Positions 27,877-37,636 of a stretch of DNA of 64,000 nt are shown here, piece by piece (position 1 is the first letter of the stretch; every line of letters begins with the position of its first letter). The notes beneath the pieces were generated by a model that saw only the letters and a list, made by a program, of their open reading frames with translations, was not told the DNA's origin and did not search any database. The position numbers and the translations under genes are program-made. The stretch spans positions 1 through 64,000 of the forward strand of contig DFMV01000005.1 in NCBI GenBank assembly GCA_002375765.1, written 5' to 3'. Origin of the DNA: Rhizobiales bacterium UBA3584. GTDB taxonomy: Bacteria; Pseudomonadota; Alphaproteobacteria; Rhizobiales; Devosiaceae.

Positions 27877-29256
27877 TCAGGCTGCGTGGCGCGCCATGCC
27901 GTAGTCGGAAAATACCCGGCTGATATCGCCGTTCCACTCGCCGTGATAGAGGTCCAGCAGGCGCTCGGCGGGTGTCTTGCCGGTCTCGATCGTGTAATCG
28001 AGGGGCTTGAGGAACACCGTTTCGTCGGCCCCTTCCCAGTTGAGCCTGTTCCGGGCCTCGAGCCCGGACCGCGCAATAGCCAGCGCCTGTTTGGCGACGT
28101 CGAACAGGGTACCGTTGCGGAACGGGGTCTTGAGTGCCAGACGCGGAACCTCGTTGCGGAGCGATTGGCGCTCCTCCTGCGTCCAGTCCTTGACCAGATC
28201 CCAGGCCGCGTCGAGCGCGCTCTGATCGTAGAGCAACCCGACCCAGAAGGCGGGCAGTGCGCAGATACCCTGCCATGGCGCCCCATCGGCGCCACGCATC
28301 TCGAGAAACTGCTTCATGCGCACTTCGGGGAAAAGCGTGGACAGATGATCTTCCCAATCCTTGACCGTCGGCAGTTCACCCGGCAGTTGCGGCAGCTTGC
28401 CATCGAGAAAGTCGCGAAAACTTTCGCCTGCACAGTTGATATATTCGTCGTTGCGGATGACGAAATACATCGGCACATCGAGCGCATAATCGACATAGCG
28501 CTCAAAGCTCATCCCATCCTCGAACACAAAGGGCAGCATGCCGGTGCGGTCCTTGTCGGTGTTGAGCCAGATGTGAGAGCGGAATGAGAGCAGGCCGTTG
28601 GGTTTGCCGTCGAGGAAGGGCGAATTGGCAAACAACGCCGTCGCCACCGGCTGCAGCGCAAGACTGACCCGCATCTTCTTGACCATGTCGGCTTCGGACG
28701 CGAAATCGAGGTTGACCTGCACGGTGGCCGAACGGAACATCATGGAGGTTCCGAGCGTGCCGACCTTCTCCATATATGGCTTCATGATGCCGTAACGACT
28801 TTTGGGCATGAGGGGTATGTCACCGAGTGTCCACGTGGGCGTCACACCAAGGCCCAGGAAGTCGATGCCCATCGGATCGGTGAATTTGCGCAACAGCTTT
28901 AGATGCTCGTTGGCCTCGGTACAGGTCTGGTGAATGGTCTCCAAAGGCGCGCCTGAAAGCTCGAATTGCCCGCCAGGTTCGAGCGAAATCGCGCCGCCGC
29001 CCAAGGGGTTGTTGAGCCCGATCACCTTGTCGCGATCATAGTAGGGAAGCCAGGCGGTTTCGGCCTGCACCTTGTCGAGCAGCGCGCCGATTCCATTTTC
29101 GCCCTCGTAAGGCACGGGCCGATGGTCGTCGCGATAGAAGGTGAACTTTTCGTGCTCCGTCCCTATCCGCCAATCCGATTTTGGCTTGCAGCCGCGCGCG
29201 ATCGCCTCGATCAACTGGCTTTTGGATTCGATCGTGGGCGACGGCTTATCGGCCAT
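27877..29256 (-). CDS. gshA: Glutamate-cysteine ligase
   Basis: First enzyme of glutathione synthesis, joining L-glutamate and L-cysteine with ATP. The 459-residue protein belongs to the plant/alphaproteobacterial GCL type: RIGTEHEKF near the N-terminus, the Gly-rich ISLEPGGQFELSGAP substrate segment, MFRSATVQVNLDF, and EMRGADGAPW. The ATG at 29256 follows GAGG; the frame is open 11 codons upstream. Glutathione synthetase (gshB) is not nearby. Convergent with the ABC permease. Confidence 0.96.
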   Translation of the reverse strand: MADKPSPTIESKSQLIEAIARGCKPKSDWRIGTEHEKFTFYRDDHRPVPYEGENGIGALLDKVQAETAWLPYYDRDKVIGLNNPLGGGAISLEPGGQFELSGAPLETIHQTCTEANEHLKLLRKFTDPMGIDFLGLGVTPTWTLGDIPLMPKSRYGIMKPYMEKVGTLGTSMMFRSATVQVNLDFASEADMVKKMRVSLALQPVATALFANSPFLDGKPNGLLSFRSHIWLNTDKDRTGMLPFVFEDGMSFERYVDYALDVPMYFVIRNDEYINCAGESFRDFLDGKLPQLPGELPTVKDWEDHLSTLFPEVRMKQFLEMRGADGAPWQGICALPAFWVGLLYDQSALDAAWDLVKDWTQEERQSLRNEVPRLALKTPFRNGTLFDVAKQALAIARSGLEARNRLNWEGADETVFLKPLDYTIETGKTPAERLLDLYHGEWNGDISRVFSDYGMARHAA

Positions 29257-29357
29257 AGGGTACCTCGAAGAACAGGGGCATGGTTCCATGCCAGAGCGGC
29301 GACAATAGCGGGCGTTGATTTCAGATCAATACCCTTTATCGTCATCTTACGATAAAT

Positions 29358-30098
29358 CTACCAATCGCCAGCGACTGCCTGAATAAGGGCCAGCGCGGCC
29401 ACCGCAGCGGTGTCAGCGCGCAATATTCGCGGCCCCAGACTGATCGGGAAGACGAAATCGAGCCCCAACAATCTTTCGCGCTCCTCCTCAGAAAATCCGC
29501 CCTCGGGACCGATCAACAGGCCCAGTCGCCTGCCTTTGAGTCGGGTCAGCGTTTCCACCGGCGAGGCCGATGCGGCGGCTTCATCGCAAAAGACCAGAAT
29601 ACGGTCTCCATGATTATCGCGCCAACCGGTCACAAGTTTGTCGAAGCCGATCTCGGGCAAAACATCTGGCACGCTCAGCACTTCGCATTGCTGTGCGGCC
29701 TCGATGGCGTGGGCTTTGAGCTTGTCGGGATTAAGGCGGGCATTCTGGACATGGCGGGTAATCACAGGCTGGATGAGGCCAGCACCCATTTCGGTCGCCT
29801 TCTGGATCTCGTAATCGAGCCGCTTGATCGGCGCGAACCCAAACCAAAGGTCGTTGGCCTGGGTCTGCTCGGCAGTCCGCTCGATCAGGCGCAGCGAAAC
29901 CCGTTTTTTGGCAACTTGCACGATTTCAGCGAGAAACGCGCCATCGCTGCCATTGAAGACAACGCAATTGTCACCCGGGGCTCGACGCAGCACGTTGACC
30001 AGATGGTTCGTCTGATCCTTGTCCAAAGCAATCTCGACCCCGTCCGAAAGCGATGTTTCGACAAAAAGGCGCGGCAGGGTCTTATGGGTACGCGGCAT
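29358..30098 (-). CDS. rsmE: 16S rRNA (uracil(1498)-N3)-methyltransferase
   Basis: SPOUT-fold methyltransferase modifying U1498 of 16S rRNA in the decoding region. The 246-residue protein has the N-terminal PUA-like domain (DQTNHLVNVLRRAPGD) and the C-terminal SAM-binding knot with LLIGPEGGFSEEER and ISLGPRILRADTAAVAAL. Divergent from ubiA with about 70 bases between the starts. No clear ribosome binding site is seen before its ATG. Confidence 0.96.
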   Translation of the reverse strand: MPRTHKTLPRLFVETSLSDGVEIALDKDQTNHLVNVLRRAPGDNCVVFNGSDGAFLAEIVQVAKKRVSLRLIERTAEQTQANDLWFGFAPIKRLDYEIQKATEMGAGLIQPVITRHVQNARLNPDKLKAHAIEAAQQCEVLSVPDVLPEIGFDKLVTGWRDNHGDRILVFCDEAAASASPVETLTRLKGRRLGLLIGPEGGFSEEERERLLGLDFVFPISLGPRILRADTAAVAALALIQAVAGDW

Positions 30099-30170
30099 GG
30101 GCGGTTGACTTGGGCTTGTGAGTGGTTAGAGCCTTTTTGCCAGACAATGTTCCGGCACAAAAGGCAATCC

Positions 30171-31097
30171 ATGCAGGACAATATTCCCGGTTCGGTCGCC
30201 GATGCCCCGAAAGGCAATTGGGTCGATCGCTATGCGCCAGCCTATGCAAAGCCCTACCTTCGTATGTCGCGGCTCGACCGCCCCATAGGCTACCAACTCC
30301 TGTTCTGGCCCTGTGCCTATGGGCTGGGACTGGTCAGCGTCGCCACAGGCGGTGCATTCAACTGGTGGCACTTCATCCTGTTTTTCGTCGGCGCCATCGC
30401 GATGCGCGGCGCTGGTTGCACGTTCAACGATATTGTCGACCGCGACATCGACGACAAGGTGGCCCGTACGCGGTCGCGGCCCATTCCGTCCGGGCAGGTC
30501 AGCGTCAGGCAAGCCGCCGTCTGGCTCGTCGCGCAATCGCTGGTCGGGCTTGCGGTGCTGGTCCAGTTCAACGGGTTTGCGATTATTCTCGGCATCGCCT
30601 CGCTGGCTCTGGTGGCGATATACCCATTCATGAAGCGGGTCACTTATTGGCCACAGCTTTTCCTGGGCCTGGCCTTTTCCTGGGGTGCCCTGCTGAGCTG
30701 GGCTACGGAAACCGGCGTCCTGGCGTGGCCCGCGTTGGTTCTCTATCTGGGATGTATCGCGTGGACCATCGGGTACGACACGATCTATGCCCTGCAGGAT
30801 GTCGAGGACGATGCGTTGATCGGCGTTAAATCCACCGCCCGGCTGGCGGGGGAAAACGTTGTCCCCTTCGTCGCAATATTTTACGGCCTGGCCGCGATCC
30901 TGTGGGGCATCGCAGCCCTCATGGCGGGAGCGAGTCTTGTATTTTTTGCTCTTTTCCTCGCAACGGTGGCGATGCTGTCCTGGCAGGTTCTGACCATCGA
31001 GCGCACCAATGGCGGGCGCAGCCTGATGCTGTTCAAATCCAACCATTGGCTGGGGGTCGCGCTGACCGCAGCGTTTGTCATCGAGGGGTTTTTCTAG
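30171..31097 (+). CDS. ubiA: 4-hydroxybenzoate octaprenyltransferase
   Basis: Membrane prenyltransferase of ubiquinone synthesis, attaching the polyprenyl chain to 4-hydroxybenzoate. The 308-residue protein has about eight helices; the first Asp-rich motif NDIVDRDIDDKVARTRSRP begins at Asn86, and the second is YALQDVEDD. The ATG at 30171 has AGG upstream; the frame is open far upstream but only as the complement of rsmE. Supplies ubiquinone to the same respiratory chain as the oxidase encoded in this window. Confidence 0.96.
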   Translation: MQDNIPGSVADAPKGNWVDRYAPAYAKPYLRMSRLDRPIGYQLLFWPCAYGLGLVSVATGGAFNWWHFILFFVGAIAMRGAGCTFNDIVDRDIDDKVARTRSRPIPSGQVSVRQAAVWLVAQSLVGLAVLVQFNGFAIILGIASLALVAIYPFMKRVTYWPQLFLGLAFSWGALLSWATETGVLAWPALVLYLGCIAWTIGYDTIYALQDVEDDALIGVKSTARLAGENVVPFVAIFYGLAAILWGIAALMAGASLVFFALFLATVAMLSWQVLTIERTNGGRSLMLFKSNHWLGVALTAAFVIEGFF

Positions 31098-31112
31098 GCC
31101 GATATGCAAAGA

Positions 31113-31129
31113 CCCCGCCAGGGGCGGGG
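31113..31129 (-). terminator. Hairpin between ubiA and the DUF6101 gene
   Basis: A perfect 7-bp stem CCCCGCC/GGCGGGG with a 3-base loop, followed on the minus strand by TCTTT. It lies between convergent genes and best fits termination of the DUF6101 transcript. Confidence 0.6.
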
Positions 31130-31162
31130 CCGTGCCTGCTTTCGGAAGTCACTCGATTAGAA

Positions 31163-31675
31163 TTACGCCTGCTTTTCGCCCGGCTTGCGGCGGCGGGCAA
31201 AGCGGGTGCGGCGTTCGGCTTCGGCCGAGAGCATCCGGCGGCCGTTCGAATTGCCGACCATGACGCCGTCGATCTGCTGGGAATATGCGACAAGCGCACC
31301 GTCCCCCGAGCGAATATAGAGCGGCAAGCGCAGCTTGCGACCCCAGTTCTGCCATTCGGCTACGACGTTGGAATTACCCTCCTCCTCAAAGACCCGGTAG
31401 TGGAGATCTTCGTTGGAATGGATGAGTTCGATGGCGCTGGAGAGATTGCCTTCGTCGGTAATGCGGGTTGAAACGGCAACGCCGACATATTCGGCGACCG
31501 GCACCTTGATCTTGACCGTGACACCGCTCTTGTCGAGTTTGCGCCGCACGGTTACGGTCATCAAGTCATCACGCCGACCGTTATCATTGGCTGCGTTATG
31601 AACCCGGTGCCGCGGATAGACCGCGCCTTGCAAAAGAGTCGATGGAAACCCATCGACGATCATGCCGAAAACCAT
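31163..31675 (-). CDS. DUF6101 family protein
   Basis: A 170-residue cytoplasmic protein of a family found mainly in Hyphomicrobiales, without known function. It carries two short conserved-looking blocks, VKIKVPVAEYVGVAV and YRVFEEEGNSNVVAEWQNWGR, and a highly basic C-terminus (ERRTRFARRRKPGEK). A good AGGAAGG site precedes the ATG at 31675. No enzymatic motif is visible; the basic tail might contact nucleic acid, which is inference. Confidence 0.8.
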   Translation of the reverse strand: MVFGMIVDGFPSTLLQGAVYPRHRVHNAANDNGRRDDLMTVTVRRKLDKSGVTVKIKVPVAEYVGVAVSTRITDEGNLSSAIELIHSNEDLHYRVFEEEGNSNVVAEWQNWGRKLRLPLYIRSGDGALVAYSQQIDGVMVGNSNGRRMLSAEAERRTRFARRRKPGEKQA

Positions 31676-31941
31676 TGTTAGCCTTCCTGTCAACTTCCGA
31701 GAGCTTTTTGTTTTGGTGCTCTCTTTTCGTTGGGGCCAATCTAGCGCGGCGCTCTCATCATCGGCTTAAAAAACGGGGTTAAGTTTCTCTTGTGTCAAAA
31801 TGGGTTAGCGGAATCTCACCCTGTGTAAGAAGCGATTAACCGCACCGCTTGCGCACGCCCGATTATCAGCCTAACAAGGGCCCGAAGTGCCGCCCGCTCC
31901 AGCGGAAGGCGCGCGTGACACCGATCGGTTTGGGAGTGGGC

Positions 31942-32781
31942 ATGCCCACCACTGTGCCCAAGGGCATTGAAGACGACATCAAGCTGCTCAAATCGGCGGC
32001 AGTTCATGCGGGGATCATCGCGCTCGGTTTTTTCAGAACCGATATGCGGACCTGGACCAAAAACATAACGTCTCCGGTCTCCGAAGCCGATATTGCGGTC
32101 GACAATTTCCTGTCCGGCGCATTACGGGCGGCGCGGCCCGATTATGGTTGGCTTAGCGAGGAAACTGCAGACTCCCCAGCCCGGCTGGACCACCAGCGTA
32201 TTTTCATCGTCGACCCCATCGATGGGACGCGTGGATATATACGTGGTGAGGACAGTTGGACGATTTCGCTTGCGGTGGTCGAGAACGGAGTTGCTATTGC
32301 AGGCGTTGTGTATGCTCCGGCGCGCGACGAGATGTATGTGGGTGGACTTGGGCTTGGGGCCACTTGCAACGGCGTAACCCTGCGTGCCCACCGGACTGGC
32401 TCGGAAGCACCACTGATACCCGCTCCCGCCGCTGTTCATAACGAGCTTGCCGCAAGCGGGCTGAGCTATAGCAAGGGACCTGCCTATCCCTCGCTCGCCT
32501 ATCGGCTGGTGCAGGTGGCATCCGGCAAGCTCGATGCGGCGGTTGCACGGCGCGGCGCGCAGGATTGGGACATTGCGGGCGCTGATATCATCCTTTCGGA
32601 AGCGGGCGCTCGCTTTGAGGATGTCTGTCTGGGGGCGCCGCGCTACAACGGCACCGATACGCGCCACGCGGCGCTTGCCGCCACCGCCGACATTTCACTA
32701 TTAACGCCCTTGTGCGATGCCTTGCGCGTCGTCTATGGCTGCCCGCAACCCGATTCCGACAATCCAGAACCACAGGCTTAA
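31942..32781 (+). CDS. Inositol monophosphatase family protein, CysQ-like
   Basis: A 279-residue Mg-dependent phosphatase. The metal-binding motifs are complete: WLSEETAD, DPIDGTRGYIRG, and the C-terminal WDIAGADIILSEAGA. The WLSEE and GTRGYIRG variants resemble 3'(2'),5'-bisphosphate nucleotidase (CysQ), which recycles PAP from sulfate assimilation, but substrate assignment needs assay. I chose the ATG at 31942, with GGGAG upstream; the frame is open 31 codons earlier with poorer sequence. It is followed 3 bases later by the DUF4170 gene. Confidence 0.9.
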   Translation: MPTTVPKGIEDDIKLLKSAAVHAGIIALGFFRTDMRTWTKNITSPVSEADIAVDNFLSGALRAARPDYGWLSEETADSPARLDHQRIFIVDPIDGTRGYIRGEDSWTISLAVVENGVAIAGVVYAPARDEMYVGGLGLGATCNGVTLRAHRTGSEAPLIPAPAAVHNELAASGLSYSKGPAYPSLAYRLVQVASGKLDAAVARRGAQDWDIAGADIILSEAGARFEDVCLGAPRYNGTDTRHAALAATADISLLTPLCDALRVVYGCPQPDSDNPEPQA

Positions 32782-32784
32782 GGC

Positions 32785-33021
32785 ATGAGCGAAGCACCGG
32801 CCAAACAATTGCTCCACCTCGTCATCGGCGGGGAGATGTCCGATCTCGAAGGCGTCGAGTTCAAAAATCTCGATGAGGTCGATATCGTTGGCGTCTACCC
32901 CAACTATGCCTCAGCCTATGCGGTCTGGAAGCAGAAGGCGCAGATGACCGTGGACAATGCGGAGATGCGGTACTTCATCGTGCATATGCACAAGCTGCTG
33001 GACCCCGCCGAAGCGCACTAG
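32785..33021 (+). CDS. DUF4170 family protein
   Basis: A 78-residue acidic protein: LHLVIGGEMSDLEG, then VDIVGVYPNYASAYAVWKQKAQMTVDNAEMRYFIVH, split here at its Tyr-rich centre. It is a conserved alphaproteobacterial small protein of unknown function that regularly follows the CysQ-like phosphatase gene, as it does here, 3 bases downstream. The pairing suggests co-expression. Confidence 0.88.
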   Translation: MSEAPAKQLLHLVIGGEMSDLEGVEFKNLDEVDIVGVYPNYASAYAVWKQKAQMTVDNAEMRYFIVHMHKLLDPAEAH

Positions 33022-33032
33022 TTCCTACGGGG

Positions 33033-33254
33033 TTATTTTTCGCCGATGGATCGCTGATAGGCCGTGAATGCGGCTTTGGCATCGGCGTATGCCTCCTGCT
33101 TGTCCACGCTCCAATAGGTCAGATCCTCAATAGGGATGGGCGCATTGGTGATTGCGCAGCGCACAAAGGTGCCCGGCTTGACGACAACGTAGTCGGCATC
33201 AAGATAACGAATTTTGGCTTCGGACGGCGCAAAGCCGGAATCGAGAATGTTCAT
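33033..33254 (-). CDS. DUF2093 family protein
   Basis: A 73-residue protein with a PSEAKIRYLDADYVVVKPGTF opening and the RCAITNAPIPIEDLTYWSV motif, both typical of DUF2093, a small Hyphomicrobiales family of unknown function. A good AGGAAGG site precedes the ATG. It lies 46 bases downstream of xseA on the same strand, as in related genomes. Confidence 0.9.
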   Translation of the reverse strand: MNILDSGFAPSEAKIRYLDADYVVVKPGTFVRCAITNAPIPIEDLTYWSVDKQEAYADAKAAFTAYQRSIGEK

Positions 33255-33300
33255 GTGCGACCTTCCTCTACCCTCTGTTTAGCGGGCTTTGGGATGGCGG

Positions 33301-34851
33301 TCAAAATAGACTTTCCTGTTCGCCGCCGCCACTTTCAGAGCGCGTTTTCTTCCGCGGAATCGGAGGTGCACCGGAAACCGTTGCAGCAATCGAGCCCTGA
33401 GCCACGTCGATGGTCAGCGCGTCGCCGGGTTTGACGTCATCGGATGCGCGCACGAGATTGCCGCTGGCATCGGTGACCAACGCGAATCCTCTGGCCAGAA
33501 CCTGATGATAGCTGACCGATGTCAGCAATTTCGACAGCCCATCGAGCCGCGCCCGACGGGTTTCGACGATGCGGATGAACGCGGGGTCCATACGATTGGA
33601 AATCGCATCGAGATGGCGGTGTCCCTGAGCGATTGGTGTTGTGAGTAGGCCGGGGCGCAATCGGCTGGCGATCGGTGAAAACGCAACCCGCGCTCGCCCG
33701 GCCCTTGTCTGCAACCCATGGCGACCTCTTGTGCTCGCGGTTTGCAGCCTGTTGGCGGCGGCATCGAGCCTTTGGCGCAACAGACCGACCGCCAGACGGC
33801 CAGCGATCCGCTGATGATCCATGGCTTTGGTGTGCTGGGCTGCGCGCAAGCCCGACCCGAGCCGCGCCGTCGCCATATCGAGGCGCTGGCGCTGGGTGGA
33901 AACGAGATCACCGGGTCGAGGCAAACCTGCCGCTGCAGCACGGAGACGATCCTTGAGATTGCCGGAGATACGGCGCGCCGCCATGCGCTGACGTGAACCG
34001 AGATCATCGACATAGGCGATCAGTTCGCCACGCACCGGAACGGCCATTTCGGCGGCGCCCGTGGGGGTCGGAGCGCGCCTGTCAGCAACGTAGTCCACCA
34101 GCGTGATGTCGGTTTCGTGCCCAACGGCGGAGATGACCGGTATTGCCGAACGTGCGACGGCTCGGACCACGCTTTCCTCGTTAAAGCCCCACAGATCCTC
34201 GATAGAGCCGCCACCGCGTGCGACGATGAGCAGGTCGGGGCGCGGGATGGGGCCCTCGGGCGGAAAGGCGTTGAAGCCATCGATGGCGGCGGTCACCTCA
34301 GGTGCGCAGGTATCGCCCTGCACCCGAACCGGCCAAACAATCACATGAGAGGGAAACCGATCATCGAGACGATGGAGAATATCGCGGATCACCGCGCCGG
34401 TCGGAGAGGTCACGACCCCGATCACCCGCGGCAGGTAAGGGAGCTCCTTCTTGCGTTCTGGCGCGAACAGGCCCTCGGCGATGAATTTTTTCCGCCGCTC
34501 CTCGAGAAGTGCCATAAGGGCGCCGGCACCAGCGGGTTCGATGTTTTCAATAACAATCTGATATTTCGATGAGCGCGGATAGGTGGTCAGCCGCCCGGTG
34601 GCGATAATCTCCAGCCCTTCCTGAGGCTTGAAGGCAAGGCGCGAATAGTTGCCCTTCCAGACCACCGCATCCATGGCGGCGGCGTCATCCTTCAGTGTGA
34701 AATAGCAGTGGCCCGAACTGTGCTGGCCACGAAACCCGGAGATCTCGCCGCGCACCCGCACGTACCCGAACTGGTCCTCGACGGTGCGTTTGACCGCTTG
34801 GGAGATTTCGGAAACCGTGAATTCGAAGGCGTTGGACTGATTATCGCTCAT
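33301..34851 (-). CDS. xseA: Exodeoxyribonuclease VII large subunit
   Basis: Large, catalytic subunit of exonuclease VII, which degrades single-stranded DNA in both directions to oligonucleotides. The 516-residue protein has the N-terminal OB fold (VRVRGEISGFRGQHSSGHCYF), the catalytic block IGVVTSPTGAVIRDILHR and VARGGGSIEDLWGFNEE, SAVGHETDITLVD, and a long Arg/Gln-rich helical C-terminus. The small subunit xseB is not nearby. Divergent from purD. Confidence 0.97.
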   Translation of the reverse strand: MSDNQSNAFEFTVSEISQAVKRTVEDQFGYVRVRGEISGFRGQHSSGHCYFTLKDDAAAMDAVVWKGNYSRLAFKPQEGLEIIATGRLTTYPRSSKYQIVIENIEPAGAGALMALLEERRKKFIAEGLFAPERKKELPYLPRVIGVVTSPTGAVIRDILHRLDDRFPSHVIVWPVRVQGDTCAPEVTAAIDGFNAFPPEGPIPRPDLLIVARGGGSIEDLWGFNEESVVRAVARSAIPVISAVGHETDITLVDYVADRRAPTPTGAAEMAVPVRGELIAYVDDLGSRQRMAARRISGNLKDRLRAAAAGLPRPGDLVSTQRQRLDMATARLGSGLRAAQHTKAMDHQRIAGRLAVGLLRQRLDAAANRLQTASTRGRHGLQTRAGRARVAFSPIASRLRPGLLTTPIAQGHRHLDAISNRMDPAFIRIVETRRARLDGLSKLLTSVSYHQVLARGFALVTDASGNLVRASDDVKPGDALTIDVAQGSIAATVSGAPPIPRKKTRSESGGGEQESLF

Positions 34852-34951
34852 AGGTGTCGTTGGTGACCGAGCCTTGCGGCGCCGTCAAGGGTGGCGGGTT
34901 GTCATCGCACATGATAGAGGGGCGCCAAACTCAAGGCAAAGAGGGTGAGGC

Positions 34952-36211
34952 ATGCGGGTGTTGCTGATCGGATCGGGTGGACGCGAACATGCGCTGGCCT
35001 GGAAGATGACGCAATCGGAGCGGCTCGAGAAGCTGTTTGTCGCGCCCGGCAATGGCGGCACCCAGACCATTGCCGAAAATATCGCTCTCGACGTGACCGA
35101 TCACGCGGCTGTTGTCGACTTTTCGTTACGCGAGAGGATCGACCTCGTGGTGGTAGGACCCGAAGTGCCGCTGGTGGCGGGCATTTCGGACGATTTGCGC
35201 GCAGCCGGAGTTGCCGTTTTCGGCCCGTCAAAGGTCGCTGCGCAGCTCGAAGGGTCCAAGGCCTTTACAAAGGCGTTGTGCGACGAGATGGGCATTCCTA
35301 CTGCCGCGTATGGCAAATTCGACGCGCTCGAACCCGCGCTCGCCTATCTCGATCAGCACGGTGCTCCAATCGTCATCAAGGCCGACGGCCTGGCAGCCGG
35401 CAAGGGTGTTACTGTGGCTGAGACGCTGGAAGAGGCGCGAGAGGCCGTGCGCGATTGTTTTTCGGGAGCATTTGGTGCTGCGGGCGCGGAAGTGGTGATC
35501 GAAGAATGTCTGGTCGGCGAAGAAGCGAGCCTCTTTGCCATCTGCGATGGCGAATATACCATCCTTTTGCCCGCCGCGCAGGATCACAAGCGCGCCTTCG
35601 ATGAGGATAAGGGACCCAATACAGGCGGCATGGGCGCCTATGCCCCCGCTCCTGTGATGACCGATGCAATGATAGAGCGCGCCTACCGCGAAATTGTCGC
35701 TCCGGCCATCAAGGGCATGGCGGCGCGTGGAACGCCTTTTTCCGGCGTGTTGTTCACTGGCCTGATGATGACCAAGGACGGCCCCAAGCTCATCGAATTC
35801 AACACCCGTTTCGGGGATCCCGAAACTCAGGTTCTGATGATGCTGCTCGAGAGCGATCTGCTCGATATCCTCGAAGGCACCGCGCATGGCACCCTCGCCA
35901 ATGTTTCCCCGCGCTGGAAGCGCGGGGTCGCACTGACGGTGGTTCTCGCCGCTAGCGGTTATCCGGGCGCTTACGAGAAAAATACCGTCATAGCGAACGT
36001 CGAAGGGCTGGACAGTGATACCGTTCGGGTCTTTCACGCCGGCACGGTGCGGAACGGCGGCACCCTGCTTGCCAATGGTGGGCGAGTGCTAAACGTCACG
36101 GCGATTGGCGAGAATGTGAGCGAAGCGCGGGAACGCGCCTATGCCGCAGTCGACGCCATTAACTGGCCGGACGGATTTTGTCGGCGCGACATCGGCTGGC
36201 GGGCTCTGTAG
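34952..36211 (+). CDS. purD: Phosphoribosylamine-glycine ligase
   Basis: Second step of de novo purine synthesis, joining 5-phosphoribosylamine and glycine with ATP. The 419-residue ATP-grasp protein opens with [17 protein letters not shown], then [24 protein letters not shown], the PNTGGMGAY loop, and [13 protein letters not shown] with the metal ligands. A GAGG site precedes the ATG. It uses glycine, the substrate of the gcv operon in this window. Divergent from xseA. Confidence 0.98.
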   Translation: MRVLLIGSGGREHALAWKMTQSERLEKLFVAPGNGGTQTIAENIALDVTDHAAVVDFSLRERIDLVVVGPEVPLVAGISDDLRAAGVAVFGPSKVAAQLEGSKAFTKALCDEMGIPTAAYGKFDALEPALAYLDQHGAPIVIKADGLAAGKGVTVAETLEEAREAVRDCFSGAFGAAGAEVVIEECLVGEEASLFAICDGEYTILLPAAQDHKRAFDEDKGPNTGGMGAYAPAPVMTDAMIERAYREIVAPAIKGMAARGTPFSGVLFTGLMMTKDGPKLIEFNTRFGDPETQVLMMLLESDLLDILEGTAHGTLANVSPRWKRGVALTVVLAASGYPGAYEKNTVIANVEGLDSDTVRVFHAGTVRNGGTLLANGGRVLNVTAIGENVSEARERAYAAVDAINWPDGFCRRDIGWRAL

Positions 36212-36271
36212 CAGCAAACTCTTCTCAACCGTATATGGCTAGACTAGGCTGACGGAGGAACCGGAGGGCTT

Positions 36272-37141
36272 GTGGCCATGGGGACGATCAGTGATCCCAG
36301 AATAGGGATCGCGCTAGGGGGCGGAGCCGCCCGCGGACTGGCGCATATTCCTTTCATCGAAGCGATGGATGAGCTGGGGCTCGTCCCGCACCGGATCGCA
36401 GGCACGTCGATCGGCGCGCTGATCGGATCGGGCTGGGCAGCCGGGCTGACAGGCCGGGAAATCCGCGGGCTATCTTACGAAATGCTGGGGACAATGAACG
36501 GGCTGTTCGGACGCCTGCTGTCCACCCAGGTCCGGTCGATGGCAAAAATCTTCCGCGAGGGCATTTCGATCCAGCTCGATCCTGTTCAGGTGGTCGACAC
36601 ATTTACGCCCGACGATATGCCCGAGACATTTCAGGGGCTCAAGATTCCGTTCACCTGCGTTGCGACCGACTTCAGATCCTGGCATCAGGTCGCGTTTCAT
36701 GAAGGCGCGCTCAAGCCGGCGCTGGCCGCCTCGCTAGCCGTCCCGAGCCTTTACAGGCCCGTCCATTTCCACAAGACGGTTCTGGTCGATGGCGGCGTAG
36801 TCAATCCCCTGCCGCTTGACCACGCGGCGGCAGGCACCGACATTCTGGTTGGTATCGACGTCAATGGCGATCCCCATGCTTGGCCGGACGGCTATATTCC
36901 GACGATGATCGATATCGGATTTGGCTCCGCCCAGATCATGATGCACCAGTTGATCGCCCATATGATCGCGGCCTATCCGCCCGACCTCTATTTCCGCCCC
37001 CACCATGTCAATATTGGCGCGCATGAATATTGGCGGGTACGGGAAATCATAAAGGCCGGCGAGGCCGAGAAGGATCGCTTCAAGCGGGAAATATCGGCCA
37101 AGGTCGAAGGATTCATCTCCGCTCAGCGAAAAATTTCCTGA
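36272..37141 (+). CDS. Patatin-like phospholipase family protein
   Basis: A 289-residue lipid acyl hydrolase of the patatin/RssA group. The oxyanion loop GGGAARG, nucleophile elbow GTSIG (Ser46) and catalytic Asp in DGG (Asp173) are all present. No signal peptide, so it likely acts at the inner face of the membrane. GTG 36272 and ATG 36278 are both possible, sharing a GGAGGG site. Its 3' end overlaps the convergent tadA by 29 bases. Confidence 0.92.
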   Translation: MAMGTISDPRIGIALGGGAARGLAHIPFIEAMDELGLVPHRIAGTSIGALIGSGWAAGLTGREIRGLSYEMLGTMNGLFGRLLSTQVRSMAKIFREGISIQLDPVQVVDTFTPDDMPETFQGLKIPFTCVATDFRSWHQVAFHEGALKPALAASLAVPSLYRPVHFHKTVLVDGGVVNPLPLDHAAAGTDILVGIDVNGDPHAWPDGYIPTMIDIGFGSAQIMMHQLIAHMIAAYPPDLYFRPHHVNIGAHEYWRVREIIKAGEAEKDRFKREISAKVEGFISAQRKIS

Positions 37142-37562
37142 GCATTTCTGCGGCCCTGCTCGCCGAGACACCTCCGATCACTTCGGGCGCATGATGGCAG
37201 GTGGGCTGGTCGAAAAACCGGACGCCGTTATCGACCGCCCCGCCCTTGGGATCCTCCGCAGCGTAATAAAGCCGCCGCAATTTGACGTGAGCAATGGCAC
37301 CGGCGCACATGGTGCAGGGTTCGAGCGTCACATAGAGATCGCAATCGGCCAAACGTCCGGTGCCATCTGCGGCAAGTGCCGCACGGATGGCGTTGAATTC
37401 GGCATGGGCCGTGGGATCGGCGGTCTCGCGCATTGTGTTGCGTCCGGTGGCCAGCACCGCGCCATCGCGCATGATGACGGCGCCAACCGGCACTTCACCG
37501 GCCGCAGCAGCCTCCGCGGCGAGGGTAAACGCAATTTCCATGGGATTGTCGGACGTGGTCAT
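37113..37562 (-). CDS. tadA: tRNA-specific adenosine deaminase
   Basis: Deaminates A34 to inosine in tRNA-Arg(ACG). The 149-residue protein has the zinc site HAE (His53, Glu55) and PCTMC (Cys83, Cys86) in the TLEPCTMCAGAI context, plus the N-terminal GEVPVGAVI segment. The C-terminal FFAERR end matches the bacterial TadA helix. Divergent from mutL, convergent with the patatin gene. Confidence 0.94.
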   Translation of the reverse strand: MTTSDNPMEIAFTLAAEAAAAGEVPVGAVIMRDGAVLATGRNTMRETADPTAHAEFNAIRAALAADGTGRLADCDLYVTLEPCTMCAGAIAHVKLRRLYYAAEDPKGGAVDNGVRFFDQPTCHHAPEVIGGVSASRAAEMLRKFFAERR

Positions 37563-37636
37563 GGTCTGGCGCTCATATCAGCTTTGGCGAGATGTGTCCG
37601 CCCCGCTAGAGTGGTCACAAAGGAGAATCAGCATCT

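Noticed and set aside
26730..28295. 521-codon open frame antisense to the ABC transporter genes and running across the end of gshA
   Set aside because: It crosses two real genes on opposite strands with no domain; an artefact of GC-rich sequence.
36272..37141. Patatin-like protein as a secreted toxin or effector
   Set aside because: No signal peptide or secretion signal; it is a short RssA-type housekeeping form.
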